Source: Streptomyces sp. NBC_01353 (GTDB taxonomy: Bacteria > Actinomycetota > Actinomycetes > Streptomycetales > Streptomycetaceae). Taken from it: 64,000 nt of DNA. A program made the position numbers and the translations under genes. The notes beneath the pieces are model-generated. The model was not told where the DNA came from and searched no databases. It worked only from the letters and a program-made list of their open reading frames with translations. The DNA is taken from positions 7,341,501 to 7,405,500 of the forward strand of contig NZ_CP108352.1 in the NCBI RefSeq assembly GCF_036237275.1, written 5' to 3'. Positions 53,593 to 63,401 of this stretch are shown here, one piece after another. Within the stretch, counting starts at the first letter, position 1; the number at the start of each line of letters is the position of its first letter.

Positions 53593-54381
53593 TCAGTGAC
53601 GCGTCGAGATGACGACCGTCGCGTACAGCTCGTCCGACGTGACCAACCGCGGCGTCAGGCCGTGCCCCGAGACCGCCTCGACGGCGTCGGCGGCCTGGCG
53701 CTCGCTCGTCTCGACCAGCAGATGCCCGCCCGGTGCCAGCCAGTAGGCGGCTTCGGCCGCCACCCTGCGCAGCACGTCGAGGCCGTCCGAGCCGCCGTCG
53801 AGCGCGACCAGCGGCTCGTGCTCGCGCGCCTCGGGCGGCAGCAGGCCCACCTCGTCGGTCGGTACGTACGGCACATTGGCGACGAGCACCTCGACCCGGC
53901 CGCGCAGCGCCTGCGGCAGCGGGGCGAAGAGGTCGCCCTCGAAGACCCGGCCGCCGCCCGGCTCGATGTTGCGCCGTGCACAGCGCACGGCGGCGGGCTC
54001 GATGTCCGAGGCGTACACCTCTGCGCCCTCCACGGCCGAGAGCAGCACGGCCCCCGCCGCACCCGAGCCACAGCACAGATCGACGCACAGCGCCCCGGGC
54101 CCGGCCAGGCCCACGGCGTGCTCGACGAGGAACTCGGTCCGCCGCCGAGGTACGAACACCCCGGGGTCGACGGAGATGCGCAGCCCGGAGAAGGCCGCCC
54201 AGCCCACGACGTGCTCGATGGGCAGACCGGTGGCGCGACGCTCGACCATCGTGTCGAGTTCGGCGGTGCCGCGGGCGGTGGAGAAGAGAAGCTCCGCCTC
54301 GTCCTCGGCGAACACGCAGCCCGCGGCGCGGAGTCGGGAGACGGTGGTGGAACGAAGAGAGAAGGACGGGTCGATCGACAT
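53593..54381 (-). CDS. HemK/PrmC-like putative protein N5-glutamine methyltransferase
   Basis: A 262-residue SAM methyltransferase of the HemK/PrmC type. It has GVFVPRRRTEFLVEHAV, the SAM motif CVDLCCGSGAAGAVLL, VYASDIEPAAVRCARRN and, in place of the catalytic NPPY, NVPYVPTDEVGLLPPEAREHEP. The N-terminal helical domain is shortened compared with true PrmC. It is therefore a paralogue, perhaps with a different substrate. The ATG at 54381 follows GGAAGG. Confidence 0.85.
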   Translation of the reverse strand: MSIDPSFSLRSTTVSRLRAAGCVFAEDEAELLFSTARGTAELDTMVERRATGLPIEHVVGWAAFSGLRISVDPGVFVPRRRTEFLVEHAVGLAGPGALCVDLCCGSGAAGAVLLSAVEGAEVYASDIEPAAVRCARRNIEPGGGRVFEGDLFAPLPQALRGRVEVLVANVPYVPTDEVGLLPPEAREHEPLVALDGGSDGLDVLRRVAAEAAYWLAPGGHLLVETSERQAADAVEAVSGHGLTPRLVTSDELYATVVISTRH

Positions 54382-54570
54382 GGAAACCTTCCGGGAAACC
54401 GAAGGGGCTCCCGTGGTCACCTCTGTCGGGCTGACCACACGGTCGTCGAGGGGGAGCACCCTGCCTGCATGGCGTTGATGGGTCCCACCTCCTCGGTCGT
54501 CCAACGGACTGCTGGAGCCGCACACATTACATGATCGACACCGTGTGGATCATCCGACAGAGCCGCCGAC

Positions 54571-55056
54571 TCAGGCGGACAGCTGCGCCTCGATCGCCGC
54601 GAGGACCTCGGGGGCCTCGGGCTCGGTACGCGGACGGAAGCGGGTGATCTGCCCGTCCTTGCCGATCAGGAACTTCTCGAAGTTCCACTGGACGTCCCCG
54701 GACTCGCCCTCGGCATCGGCGACCTGCGTCAGCTCCGAGTAGAGCGGGTGACGGTCCTCGCCGTTCACCTCCGTCTTCTCCAGGAGCGGGAACGTCACGC
54801 CGTACGACGTGGAGCAGAAGGTCTGGATCTCCTCCGCGCTGCCCGGCTCCTGCCCCAGGAACTGGTTGCAGGGCACACCGAGGACGGTGAAGCCCTTCTC
54901 CCCGTACTCCTTCTGCAGCCGCTCCAGCCCCGCGTACTGCGGCGTCAGACCGCACTTGGAGGCCACATTGACGACCAGGACGGCCTGGTCGCGGTAGTCG
55001 GCCAGCGAGATCGGGTCGCCGGTCAGCGTGCGCAGGGGGATGTCGTACACACTCAT
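54571..55056 (-). CDS. Glutathione peroxidase-family (thiol peroxidase) protein
   Basis: A 161-residue thiol peroxidase. The peroxidatic Cys is in VVNVASKCGLTPQYAGL, the second family motif LGVPCNQFLGQEPGSAEEI gives the Gln and a resolving-Cys candidate, and the Trp is in VQWNFEKFLIGKDG. Actinomycetes lack glutathione, so it probably uses thioredoxin or mycothiol. The ATG at 55056 has GAGGAG. It is divergent from the DUF6011 gene with 38 bp between starts. Confidence 0.92.
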   Translation of the reverse strand: MSVYDIPLRTLTGDPISLADYRDQAVLVVNVASKCGLTPQYAGLERLQKEYGEKGFTVLGVPCNQFLGQEPGSAEEIQTFCSTSYGVTFPLLEKTEVNGEDRHPLYSELTQVADAEGESGDVQWNFEKFLIGKDGQITRFRPRTEPEAPEVLAAIEAQLSA

Positions 55057-55094
55057 GAAGAACTCCTCGTCGAGAATCAGGCTGCGATCACAAC

Positions 55095-55307
55095 ATGAGT
55101 GAAGAACCACTGGCAATCGCCATCGATTCCGCCCCCGGGGATACGCGGCGGATCGTACGGTGCCGGCTGTGCGGGCGGCCCCTGACCGGCGCGGAATCCC
55201 GCCGTACCGGCCTCGGTCCCTCCTGCGACGCCAAGCTCCATCCGCCGAGCCCGGACATCCGCACCCGCCGCCACGAGGTCGACCAGGACACCCTTCCCGG
55301 CACGTAG
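55095..55307 (+). CDS. DUF6011-family small Cys protein
   Basis: A 70-residue protein with the DUF6011 pattern CRLCGRPLTGAESRRTGLGP then SCDAKLH: three Cys and a His that could hold a metal. Such domains are often found in phage or DNA-associated proteins and are of unknown function. The ATG at 55095 has no ribosome site, so initiation may be leaderless; the 38-bp region shared with the peroxidase is very short for two promoters. Confidence 0.75.
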   Translation: MSEEPLAIAIDSAPGDTRRIVRCRLCGRPLTGAESRRTGLGPSCDAKLHPPSPDIRTRRHEVDQDTLPGT

Positions 55308-55343
55308 CGCGCCCCGTCGCGCTCGCGGTGCGCCCATGAAGGG

Positions 55344-56207
55344 CTACAGCTTCCGGAACAGTCCCTCCTGCACCACCGACACCAGGAGCCGGCCCTCGCG
55401 GTCGTAGATGCGGCCGCGGGCCAGGCCGCGGCCGCCCGTGGCGATCGGGGACTCCTGGTCGTACAGGAACCACTCGTCCGCACGGAAGGGCCGGTGGAAC
55501 CACATCGCGTGGTCGAGCGAGGCCATGTCGAAGCCCCGAGGGCCCCACAGCGGCTCCACCGGGATCCGCACCGCGTCGAGAAGCGTCATGTCGGAGGCGT
55601 ACGTCAGCGCGCAGGTGTGCACCAGCGGGTCGTCGCCGAGCGGGCCCACCGCGCGCATCCACACCGCGCTGCGCGGGTCCGCGTCCGTGACCTCGTCCTT
55701 CGTCCAGCGCAGCCGGTCCACATAGCGGATGTCGAACGGCTGGCGACGGGCCATCCGCTCCAGGGCCTCCGGCAGTACGCCCAAATGGTCGCGGATCTCG
55801 TCCGCGAGCTTCGGCAGGGTCTCCGGGTCGGTCATGTGCCGCGGCGGCAGCTGGTGCTCGAAGCCGGCCTCCTCCGGCAGGTGGAAGGAGGCCGTCAGGT
55901 TGAAGATCGTCCGCCCCTGCTGGATCGCCGTGACCCGGCGGGTCGTGAACGAACGACCGTCCCGCACCCGCTCCACCTGGTACACGATCGGCACGCCCGG
56001 CCTGCCCGGCCGCAGGAAGTAGGAGTGCAGCGAGTGCACCGGCCGGTCGCCCTCCGTCGTGCGCCCGGCCGCGACCAGGGCCTGGCCGGCGACCTGCCCG
56101 CCGAAGACCCGCTGCAGCGACTCCTGCGGGCTCTGGCCACGGAAGATGTTGACCTCGATCTGCTCCAGATCGAGCAGGTCGACGAGGCTCTCGGCGGGGT
56201 TGGTCAC
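55344..56207 (-). CDS. tesB: Acyl-CoA thioesterase II
   Basis: A 287-residue double-hotdog thioesterase that hydrolyses acyl-CoA to free acid. Conserved segments: QSPQESLQRVFGGQVAGQALVAAGRT, VHSLHSYFLRPGRPGVPIVYQVERVRDGRSFTTRRV (family signature), MASLDHAMWFHRPFRADEWFLYDQESP and GRGLARGRIYDREGRLLVSVVQEG. The catalytic Asp is in ASLDHAMW. The GTG at 56207 follows AAGGAGA. It lies 10 bp downstream of the helicase gene and is probably co-transcribed with it. Confidence 0.94.
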   Translation of the reverse strand: MTNPAESLVDLLDLEQIEVNIFRGQSPQESLQRVFGGQVAGQALVAAGRTTEGDRPVHSLHSYFLRPGRPGVPIVYQVERVRDGRSFTTRRVTAIQQGRTIFNLTASFHLPEEAGFEHQLPPRHMTDPETLPKLADEIRDHLGVLPEALERMARRQPFDIRYVDRLRWTKDEVTDADPRSAVWMRAVGPLGDDPLVHTCALTYASDMTLLDAVRIPVEPLWGPRGFDMASLDHAMWFHRPFRADEWFLYDQESPIATGGRGLARGRIYDREGRLLVSVVQEGLFRKL

Positions 56208-56217
56208 CGTCTTCTCC

Positions 56218-58731
56218 TTAAAGCTGTCCCACGGACGTCACACGGACGATCGCACGGCCCTCCTCGTCGGAGGCCGCGAGATCCACCTCCGCGCTGATGC
56301 CCCAGTCATGGTCGCCGTTCGGGTCGGCGAAGGTCTGCCGGACGCGCCACAGGCCGTGCGCCGCGTCCTCCTCGATCGACAGGAGCTTCGGGCCGCGCGC
56401 GTCCGGACCCGTCCCCAGGTCCTCGTACTCGTCCCAGTACGCGTCCATCGCCTCGCCCCAGGCGTCCGCGTCCCAGCCGGACTCCGCATCCATCTCGCCC
56501 AGCGCGTCCACGTTGTCCAGCGCCGCCAGCTCCACCCGGCGGAACATCGCGTTGCGCACCAGTACCCGGAAGGCGCGGGCGTTCGCCGTGACCGGCTTGA
56601 CCTGATCGGCCTTCTCCTGCGCCTCCTCTGCCGTCTCGACCTCCGGGTTCGCCAGCTGCTCCCACTCGTCGAGCAGGGAGGAGTCGACCTGGCGCACCAT
56701 CTCGCCCAGCCAGGCGATCAGGTCCTCCAGATCCTCGGTCTTCAGATCGTCCGGGATCGTGTGGTCCAGCGCCTTGTACGCGCTCGCGAGATAGCGCAGG
56801 ACGATGCCCTCGGTCCGCGCCAGCTCGTACCAGGACGTGAACTCCGTGAAGGTCAGCGCCCGTTCGTACATGTCACGGATGACGGACTTCGGCGAGACCG
56901 GGTGGTCCCCCACCCACGGGTGGGACTTCCGGTACACGTCGTACGCATGCCAGAGCAGCTCTTCCAGCGGCTTCGGGTACGAGATCTCCTGGAGCCGCTC
57001 CATGCGCTCCTCGTACTCGACGCCGTCCGCCTTCATCCGCCCGACCGCCTCGCCGCGCGCCTTGTTCTGCATGGCGGCGAGGATCTGGCGAGGGTCGTCG
57101 AGGGTCGACTCGAGGACCGACACCATGTCCAGGGCATACGACGGGGACTCCGGGTCCAGCAGGTCGAACGCGGCGAGCGCGAAGGTCGACAGCGGCTGGT
57201 TGAGCGCGAAGTCCTGCTGGAGGTCGACGGTCAGCCGGATCGTGCGGCCCTCGGCGTCCGGCTTGTCCAGCTGCTCCACCACCCCGCCGTCGAGGAGCGA
57301 GCGGTAGATCGCGATGGCCCGGCGGATGTGCCGCAGCTGCGCCTTGCGCGGCTCGTGGTTGTCCTCCAGGAGCTTGCGCATCGCCTCGAACGCGTTGCCC
57401 GGCCGGGCGATCACCGACAGCAGCATGATGTTGGTGACCTTGAAGCGCGAGGTCAGCGGCTCCGGCTCGGAGCCGATCAGCTTCTCGAAGGTGGTGTCGC
57501 TCCAGGCGACGAAGCCCTCCGGAGCCTTCTTGCGCACCACCTTGCGGCGCTTCTTCGGGTCGTCGCCGGCCTTCGCGAGCGCCTTCTCGTTCTCGATGAC
57601 GTGCTCGGGTGCCTGCGCGACCACGAAACCGGCGGTGTCGAAGCCCGCCCGGCCGGCCCGGCCGGCGATCTGGTGGAACTCCCGCGCCCGCAGCGTACGC
57701 ACCCGGTTGCCGTCGTACTTCGTCAGCGCCGTGAACAGCACCGTACGAATGGGGACGTTGACGCCCACACCGAGCGTGTCCGTGCCGCAGATCACCTTCA
57801 GCAGACCCGCCTGGGCCAGCTTCTCCACCAGGCGCCGGTACTTCGGCAGCATCCCCGCGTGGTGCACGCCGATGCCGTGGCGGACATAACGCGAGAGGTT
57901 CTGGCCGAACTTGGTGGTGAAGCGGAAGTTGCCGATCAGCTCGGCGATCTTGTCCTTCTCCTCGCGCGAGCACATGTTGATGCTCATCAGCGATTGTGCC
58001 CGCTCGACGGCCTGCGCCTGCGTGAAGTGGACGATGTAGACCGGGGCCTGCTTGGTCTCCAGAAGCTCGGTCAGGGTGTCCGTGATCGGCGTGAGCCGGT
58101 ACTCGTACGAGAGTGGCACCGGCCGCGTCGCCGAGCGGACCACCGACGTCGGGCGACCCGTGCGCCGGGTCAGGTCCTTCTCGAACATCGACACGTCGCC
58201 GAGAGTCGCCGACATGAGCACGAACTGCGCCTGGGGGAGTTCCAGGATCGGGATCTGCCAGGCCCAGCCGCGGTCCTGCTCCGCGTAGAAGTGGAACTCG
58301 TCCATCACGACCTGGCCGATGTCGGCGTACTTGCCGTCCCGCAGCGCGATGGACGCCAGCACCTCGGCCGTACAGCAGATGATGGGCGCATCGGAATTCA
58401 CCGACGCGTCGCCGGTCAACATGCCGACGTTCTCGGTGCCGAAGAGCTTGCACAGGTCGAAGAACTTCTCCGACACCAGCGCCTTGATCGGCGCGGTGTA
58501 GAAGGTCACCTGGTCATTCGCGAGCGCCGTGAAGTGCGCACTCGCCGCGACCAGCGACTTTCCCGAGCCGGTCGGGGTGGACAAGATCACGTTCGCACCC
58601 GAGACGACCTCGATCAGCGCCTCTTCCTGGGCCGGGTAGAGCGTGATGCCGCGGCCCTCCGCCCATGAGGAGAAGGCCTCGAAGAGGGCGTCGGGGTCGG
58701 CGTTCGGCGGGAGCTGATCGATAAGGGTCAC
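56218..58731 (-). CDS. Ski2-like DEAD/DEAH-box helicase (DUF3516 C-terminus)
   Basis: An 837-residue ATP-dependent RNA or DNA helicase. Motif I STPTGSGKSLVAASAH, II VVMDEFHFYAEQDRG, III VLMSATLGD, V ICGTDTLGVGVNVP and VI QIAGRAGRAGFDTAG are all intact. The ~450-residue C-terminal part (IRRAIAIYRSLLDGGVVEQL, DLLDPESPSYALDMV, RNAMFRRVELAAL) corresponds to DUF3516. The GTG at 58731 (VTLIDQLPPNADPDALFEAF) fits relatives; no strong ribosome site. Followed directly by tesB. Confidence 0.93.
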   Translation of the reverse strand: MTLIDQLPPNADPDALFEAFSSWAEGRGITLYPAQEEALIEVVSGANVILSTPTGSGKSLVAASAHFTALANDQVTFYTAPIKALVSEKFFDLCKLFGTENVGMLTGDASVNSDAPIICCTAEVLASIALRDGKYADIGQVVMDEFHFYAEQDRGWAWQIPILELPQAQFVLMSATLGDVSMFEKDLTRRTGRPTSVVRSATRPVPLSYEYRLTPITDTLTELLETKQAPVYIVHFTQAQAVERAQSLMSINMCSREEKDKIAELIGNFRFTTKFGQNLSRYVRHGIGVHHAGMLPKYRRLVEKLAQAGLLKVICGTDTLGVGVNVPIRTVLFTALTKYDGNRVRTLRAREFHQIAGRAGRAGFDTAGFVVAQAPEHVIENEKALAKAGDDPKKRRKVVRKKAPEGFVAWSDTTFEKLIGSEPEPLTSRFKVTNIMLLSVIARPGNAFEAMRKLLEDNHEPRKAQLRHIRRAIAIYRSLLDGGVVEQLDKPDAEGRTIRLTVDLQQDFALNQPLSTFALAAFDLLDPESPSYALDMVSVLESTLDDPRQILAAMQNKARGEAVGRMKADGVEYEERMERLQEISYPKPLEELLWHAYDVYRKSHPWVGDHPVSPKSVIRDMYERALTFTEFTSWYELARTEGIVLRYLASAYKALDHTIPDDLKTEDLEDLIAWLGEMVRQVDSSLLDEWEQLANPEVETAEEAQEKADQVKPVTANARAFRVLVRNAMFRRVELAALDNVDALGEMDAESGWDADAWGEAMDAYWDEYEDLGTGPDARGPKLLSIEEDAAHGLWRVRQTFADPNGDHDWGISAEVDLAASDEEGRAIVRVTSVGQL

Positions 58732-58862
58732 GCCCCCATCTTGCCTGGATTCCGACCGGATGAGGGAACCGGCCACCGGCACGAAGATCACGGACGATAC
58801 GCTGCCTTGTCGACCGGTCGTCAACTGAGCGCCGGCGCGGGAGGAATGGGGCGGGAACGAGC

Positions 58863-59654
58863 ATGATGGGACCGGCGCACTCGCTGTCCGGAGCGGCGGC
58901 CTGGCTGGGCGTCGGAGCGGCGGCGGCAGCCGCCGGCCACCCGATGCCCTGGCCGGTGGTCGTCGTCGGGGCGCTCATCTGCGCGGGCGCGGCCCTCGCC
59001 CCCGACCTGGACCACAAGTCCGCGACCATCTCGCGCGCCTTCGGTCCGATATCGCGGGGGCTGTGCGAGATCGTCGACAAGCTCTCGTACGCCGTCTACA
59101 AGGCCACCCGCTCCACCGCCGACCCCCGACGGTCGGGCGGGCACCGCACCCTCACCCACACCTGGCTCTGGGCCGTCCTCATCGGCGCCGGAGCCTCGGC
59201 TCTGGCCATCACCGGCGGCCGCTGGGCGGTCCTGGCGATCCTCTTCGTCCACCTCGTACTCGCGGTGGAAGGCCTGCTGTGGCGGGCCGCCCGGATGTCC
59301 AGCGACGTCCTCGTCTGGCTGCTCGGCGCCACCAGCGCCTGGATCCTGGCGGGCGTCCTCGACCAGCCCGGCAACGGCGCGGACTGGCTCTTCACCGGTT
59401 CCGGCCAGGAGTACCTGTGGCTGGGCCTGCCGATCGTCCTCGGCGCCCTTGTCCACGACATCGGAGACGCGCTGACGGTCTCCGGCTGCCCTGTCCTGTG
59501 GCCCATCCCGGTGGGGCGCAAGCGGTGGTACCCGGTCGGGCCGCCGAAGGGGATGCGCTTCCGCGCGGGCAGCTGGGTCGAGCTGAAGGTCCTGATGCCG
59601 GCGTTCATGCTCCTCGGCGGGGTGGGCGGAGCTTCGGCGCTCGGCTTCTTCTAG
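58863..59654 (+). CDS. Membrane-bound metal-dependent hydrolase (YdjM-like)
   Basis: A 263-residue membrane protein of the YdjM/DUF457 type. Metal-binding motifs are GPAHSLSGAAAWLG, LAPDLDHKSATISRAFG, SGGHRTLTHTWLWAVL and GALVHDIGDALTVSG. Hydrophobic segments lie between them (ALAITGGRWAVLAILFVHLVLAV). Some relatives are phospholipases; the role is unknown. The ATG at 58863 has GGGAACG. The TAG stop overlaps the convergent TetR stop in CTAG (59651-59654). Confidence 0.88.
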   Translation: MMGPAHSLSGAAAWLGVGAAAAAAGHPMPWPVVVVGALICAGAALAPDLDHKSATISRAFGPISRGLCEIVDKLSYAVYKATRSTADPRRSGGHRTLTHTWLWAVLIGAGASALAITGGRWAVLAILFVHLVLAVEGLLWRAARMSSDVLVWLLGATSAWILAGVLDQPGNGADWLFTGSGQEYLWLGLPIVLGALVHDIGDALTVSGCPVLWPIPVGRKRWYPVGPPKGMRFRAGSWVELKVLMPAFMLLGGVGGASALGFF

Positions 59655-60430
59655 CCGGTACGGGACCCTGGTGGCCCGCTTCGGTCGGTCCGGGGGACGC
59701 CCAGAGTCGTCACGAGCCGGGCCAGTTCCTCCTGGAAGAGCTTGTCCGGGCTCGCCGTCTGGCGACCGAGATGCCCGTACACCTCCAGTGCCACCAGGCC
59801 GTGCAGATGCCCCCAGACGCGCAGGGCCAGCGCGACGCCGGCCGGTGGCAGTTCGGGGAAGGCCGGGCGCACCTTGTCGAGGAGTCCGGCGTCGAAGTCG
59901 GACCAGGTGAACGCGCTGTCCCGGTAGAGGGGTTCGGCGAACGGCCAGGCCGCCGCGGCGAGCCCGGCGAGGCCGGTGCACACCCGGCGGGCCGCCTCCG
60001 GGGCGGGGCCGCCCTCGGGGGCCTGGTAGCCGGGCACGGGGTCGCCGTAGACGAGCCGGAAGCCCTCGGGGTTGGTCAGGGCCCATGTGCGGAAGGCGTC
60101 GGCCCAGGCCAGGATCCGGGCCGCCGGGTCCTCGGCGGGCGCGTTCGCCCAGGCCGCGTCCACGGCGTCGGCCAGCGCCGAGTACACGTCGTCGATGAGC
60201 GTGGTGACCAGGTCGTCGCGCGTGGCGAAGTAGCCGTAGATCGCGTTGGCCGTCATGCCCATCTCGCGGGCGATGGCCCGCAGCGTGATGGCGTCCGGAC
60301 CGCCCGAGGCCATCAGCCGCAGGGCCGTGTCCTTGATCTCGGCCGTGGTCTCGGCCCGCAGCCGCTCACGGCGCCCCCGGCCCGCCGGAGCCGTCCCTGC
60401 GTCTGTCCCTGTCCCTGATCTCCCGGTCAC
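59651..60430 (-). CDS. TetR-family regulator (WHG-type C-terminal domain)
   Basis: A 259-residue TetR protein. The HTH is TAEIKDTALRLMASGGPDAITLRAIAREMGMTANAIYGYFATRDDLV; the C-terminal domain carries WGHLHGLVALEVYGHLG, the WHG-type signature. The GTG at 60430 has no ribosome site, but a TAGAGT box (60437-60442) lies six bases before it, so its mRNA is leaderless. It is divergent from an NAD(P)-binding protein that it probably represses, a common TetR/oxidoreductase arrangement. Confidence 0.9.
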   Translation of the reverse strand: MTGRSGTGTDAGTAPAGRGRRERLRAETTAEIKDTALRLMASGGPDAITLRAIAREMGMTANAIYGYFATRDDLVTTLIDDVYSALADAVDAAWANAPAEDPAARILAWADAFRTWALTNPEGFRLVYGDPVPGYQAPEGGPAPEAARRVCTGLAGLAAAAWPFAEPLYRDSAFTWSDFDAGLLDKVRPAFPELPPAGVALALRVWGHLHGLVALEVYGHLGRQTASPDKLFQEELARLVTTLGVPRTDRSGPPGSRTG

Positions 60431-60482
60431 GCGGGCACTCTACAGCGTCACTCATGTTCGTACCGTATGGAAACTTCGCGGT

Positions 60483-60502
60483 GTGAACTTCACGGCGTAT
60501 AG
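60483..60502. promoter_or_regulatory. Operator and -10 in the tetR/oxidoreductase intergenic region
   Basis: GTGAACTTCAC (60483-60493) is a perfect palindrome just upstream of TATAGT (60497-60502), a good -10 for the plus-strand gene. The repressor encoded opposite could act here. Confidence 0.5.
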
Positions 60503-60552
60503 TTTTCGCACGGCGTTACGTCATGCCGGAGATGTGATCACAGGGGAGAGTC

Positions 60553-61260
60553 ATGCGCATCGGAGTCATCGGAGCCACCGGCACCATCGGCAGCCGCGTC
60601 GTCGCGGAGGCACTGGAGCGCGGGCACCACATCAGAGCTTTCAGCCGCGACGCCGCGGAGGCGGCGGCCGGGGAGATCCGCGAGAACATCACCTGGGCGA
60701 GCCTCGACGTCCTCGACCCCGACGGTGTCGCCGCCGTCCTGCCCGGGCTCGACGTCCTGATCAGCGCCTTCCAGCCCGGAAACGCGGCGCGGGACCTCAC
60801 GGACACCGTGCGGCGCTCCATCGCCGACGCCACCGTCTACGCGACCGCGGCGCGGGCCTTGCTGAAGGCGCTGGAGAGCCACCCCAGAACCCGGCTGATC
60901 GTGATCGGCGGCGCGGGCAGTCTGGAGGTCGAGCCCGGTGTGGTGCTCGCCGACGCGGAGGAGCGGCTCCACGAGACCCTCGACGCCGTCGGGCTGCCCC
61001 GCGCCTACGCGGCGGCGGTCCGCGGCCACCGGGACGCCCTGAACGTGCTGCGTACCTCGAACCGTCGGTGGACCTACTTCAGCCCCGCCGAGGACATCGC
61101 ACCCGGCGAACGCACCGGCCGCTTCCGCGTCGGCGGCGACCAGCCGATCCGGGACGCCGAGGGCCGAAGCCGCGTCTCGGCGGAGGACGCGGCCGTGGCG
61201 CTGGTCGACGAGGCGGAACTGCCCCGCTTCGTCCAGCGCCGATTCACGATCGGGTACTGA
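60553..61260 (+). CDS. NAD(P)H-binding SDR-like protein (NmrA/YwnB type)
   Basis: A 235-residue atypical short-chain dehydrogenase. The dinucleotide motif is MRIGVIGATGTIGSRVVAEAL, and VLISAFQPGN, LIVIGGAGSLEV and TYFSPAEDIAPGERTGRFRVG are typical of the YwnB/NmrA-like group, which lacks the YxxxK pair of classical SDRs. It may act as an NADPH sensor or reductase. The ATG at 60553 follows GGGGAGA. Likely regulated by the divergent TetR protein. Confidence 0.88.
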   Translation: MRIGVIGATGTIGSRVVAEALERGHHIRAFSRDAAEAAAGEIRENITWASLDVLDPDGVAAVLPGLDVLISAFQPGNAARDLTDTVRRSIADATVYATAARALLKALESHPRTRLIVIGGAGSLEVEPGVVLADAEERLHETLDAVGLPRAYAAAVRGHRDALNVLRTSNRRWTYFSPAEDIAPGERTGRFRVGGDQPIRDAEGRSRVSAEDAAVALVDEAELPRFVQRRFTIGY

Positions 61261-61619
61261 GGGCGGGGACGAGTCGGCCGGACCGACGCCCGACGGCCGG
61301 CCCGGCCCGCCCGCGCTGACGCGCCCGCGTCGACCGCCCGTGCGGGACCCGTCCGGCCGAAGGCCCGCGCCGACGGTCCGACCGACGCGGGCCGGTGCCG
61401 GTTCGCCGGCGCCGGCGGTCCGTGTCGACTCGTCAGGGCCGACGGTCCGTGCCGGTTCGCCCACGCCGACGCGCCTATGCCGGTTCGTCCGCGCTGACAC
61501 GCCCGTGCCGCCCCCTCCGTCCGACCCGCACGCGCCGACGGTCCGACCGACGCGGGCCGGTGCCGGTTCGCCGGCGCCGGCGAACCGGCCGACCGATCCG
61601 GCCCGGCGCCCCCGCCGGG
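61261..61619. repeat. Gene-free GC-rich region with a 51-bp exact direct repeat
   Basis: This 359-bp interval between convergent genes has no credible CDS. A 51-bp sequence at 61366-61416 recurs identically at 61531-61581 (165-bp period), starting CGCGCCGACGGTCCGACCGA. Between them are degenerate partial copies built on GCCGACGGTCCG and GCCGGTTCG. The second copy runs into a CCGGTTCGCCGGCGCCGGCGAACCGG palindrome that could terminate transcription. Confidence 0.75.
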
Positions 61620-63401
61620 TCAGCCGTGCCAGGATCGCCACAGGGCCGCGTACGCCCCGTCCGCTGCCACCAGTTCGTCGTGGCTGCCCAGTTCGCTGAT
61701 GCGGCCCTCCTCGACCACCGCGATCACATCCGCGTCGTGCGCGGTGTGCAGTCGGTGGGCGATCGCGACGACCGTGCGGCCGTCGAGGACCCGGGCCAGC
61801 GAGCGCTCCAGATGGCGCGCCGCCCGCGGGTCGAGGAGCGAGGTCGCCTCGTCCAGGACCAGGGTGTGCGGGTCGGCGAGCACCAGCCGGGCCAGTGCGA
61901 TCTGCTGGGCCTGCGCCGGGGTGAGCGCGAGCCCGCCCGAGCCGACCTCGGTGTCCAGACCCTCGTCGAGCGCCCGTGCCCAGCCGTCCGCGTCGACCGC
62001 GCCGAGCGCCGCCCACAGCTCGCCGTCCTCGGCGCCCGTGCGGGCGAGCAGCAGGTTGTCGCGGAGCGAGCCGACGAAGACGTGGTGCTCCTGATTGACC
62101 AGGGCCACATGCTCCCGGACCCGCTCGGGCGGCATCTTCGCCAGCTCGGCCGAGCCGAGCGTGACCGATCCGGTCCGCGGGGCGTAGATGCCCGCGAGCA
62201 GCCGGCCGAGCGTCGACTTGCCCGCGCCGGACGGGCCGACCAGCGCGAGCCGGGTGCCCGGGGCGACGTCCATCGACACCTGGTGCAGCACGTCGACGCC
62301 CTCGCGGTAGCCGAAGCGCACGTCGTCCGCCCGGACGTACCGTCCCTCGGGACGCAGGGCCCCGTCCCCCGCGTCCGGCTCGATGTCCCGGACGCCGACG
62401 AGCCGGGCCAGCGACACCTGGGCGACCTGCAGTTCGTCGTACCAGCGCAGGATGATCCCGACGGGCTCGACCAGCATCTGGGCGAGCAGCGCGCCGGTGG
62501 TCAGCTGCCCGACGTCGATCCAGCCGCGCAGGACGAACACACCGCCGAGCATCAGGACACCCGCGAGAACGAGCGTGTGCGTGAGGTTCACGACCGGGAA
62601 GAGCACCGATCGCAGGAAGAGCGTGTACCTCTCCCACGCGGTCCACTCGGCGATCCGCCGGTCGGAGAGGGCGATCCGGCCCGCGCCGAGGCGGTGCGCC
62701 TCGACCGTCCGGCCCGCGTCGACGGTCTCCGCGAGCGCCCCCGCGACCGCCGCGTATCCGGCGGCCTCCGAGCGGTACGCCGAGGGCGCCCGCTTGAAGT
62801 ACCACCGGCACCCCACGATCAGCAGCGGCGCGGCGACCAGCAGGGAGAGCGCGAGCGGCGGCGCGGTGACGGCGAGCCCGCCGATCAGCAGACCGGCCCA
62901 GACCACGCCGATGGCGAGCTGTGGGACGGCCTCGCGCATCGCATTGGCCAGCCGGTCGATGTCCGTGGTGATACGGGACAGCAGGTCGCCGGTCCCGGCC
63001 CGCTCCAGGACTCCCGGCGGCAGCCCGACCGACCGTACGAGGAAGTCCTCGCGCAGGTCCGCCAGCATCTCCTCGCCCAGCATCGCGCCGCGCAGCCGCA
63101 CCATCCGTACGAAGAGGGTCTGGACGACGAGGGCGAGCGCGAACAGGGCGACGGTGCGCTCCAGATGGAGGCCGCGCGCCCCCTCGGAGAGGCGTTCGAC
63201 GAGCGAGCCGAGCAGGTACGGGCCCACCATCGAGGCGGTCACCGCGACCGCGTTGACGCCGATGAGCAGCGCGAACGCCATGCGGTGACGGCTCAGCAGA
63301 TCGCGTACGTAGGTGCGCACGGTCCCGGCCGTGCCCACGGGCAGGGTCGTCGCCGACGTCGGGGCCGCCGGGTCGTACGCCGGTGGCGCCAGGCCGATCA
63401 T
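61620..63401 (-). CDS. ABC exporter half-transporter with degenerate signature motif
   Basis: A 593-residue fused permease-ATPase. Six membrane segments occupy residues 35-320 ([24 protein letters not shown] and others). The ATPase has Walker [16 protein letters not shown] and Walker [13 protein letters not shown], but the ABC signature LSGGQ is replaced by [14 protein letters not shown]. It overlaps the upstream ABC gene by 4 bp (ATGA), so the two form a heterodimer with one degenerate ATP site. Substrate unknown; multidrug- or peptide-type exporters have this build. Confidence 0.92.
   Translation of the reverse strand: MIGLAPPAYDPAAPTSATTLPVGTAGTVRTYVRDLLSRHRMAFALLIGVNAVAVTASMVGPYLLGSLVERLSEGARGLHLERTVALFALALVVQTLFVRMVRLRGAMLGEEMLADLREDFLVRSVGLPPGVLERAGTGDLLSRITTDIDRLANAMREAVPQLAIGVVWAGLLIGGLAVTAPPLALSLLVAAPLLIVGCRWYFKRAPSAYRSEAAGYAAVAGALAETVDAGRTVEAHRLGAGRIALSDRRIAEWTAWERYTLFLRSVLFPVVNLTHTLVLAGVLMLGGVFVLRGWIDVGQLTTGALLAQMLVEPVGIILRWYDELQVAQVSLARLVGVRDIEPDAGDGALRPEGRYVRADDVRFGYREGVDVLHQVSMDVAPGTRLALVGPSGAGKSTLGRLLAGIYAPRTGSVTLGSAELAKMPPERVREHVALVNQEHHVFVGSLRDNLLLARTGAEDGELWAALGAVDADGWARALDEGLDTEVGSGGLALTPAQAQQIALARLVLADPHTLVLDEATSLLDPRAARHLERSLARVLDGRTVVAIAHRLHTAHDADVIAVVEEGRISELGSHDELVAADGAYAALWRSWHG

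Noticed and set aside
56059-58668. An 869-codon plus-strand frame opposite the helicase gene
   Set aside because: The minus strand encodes all helicase motifs in order; the plus frame has none.
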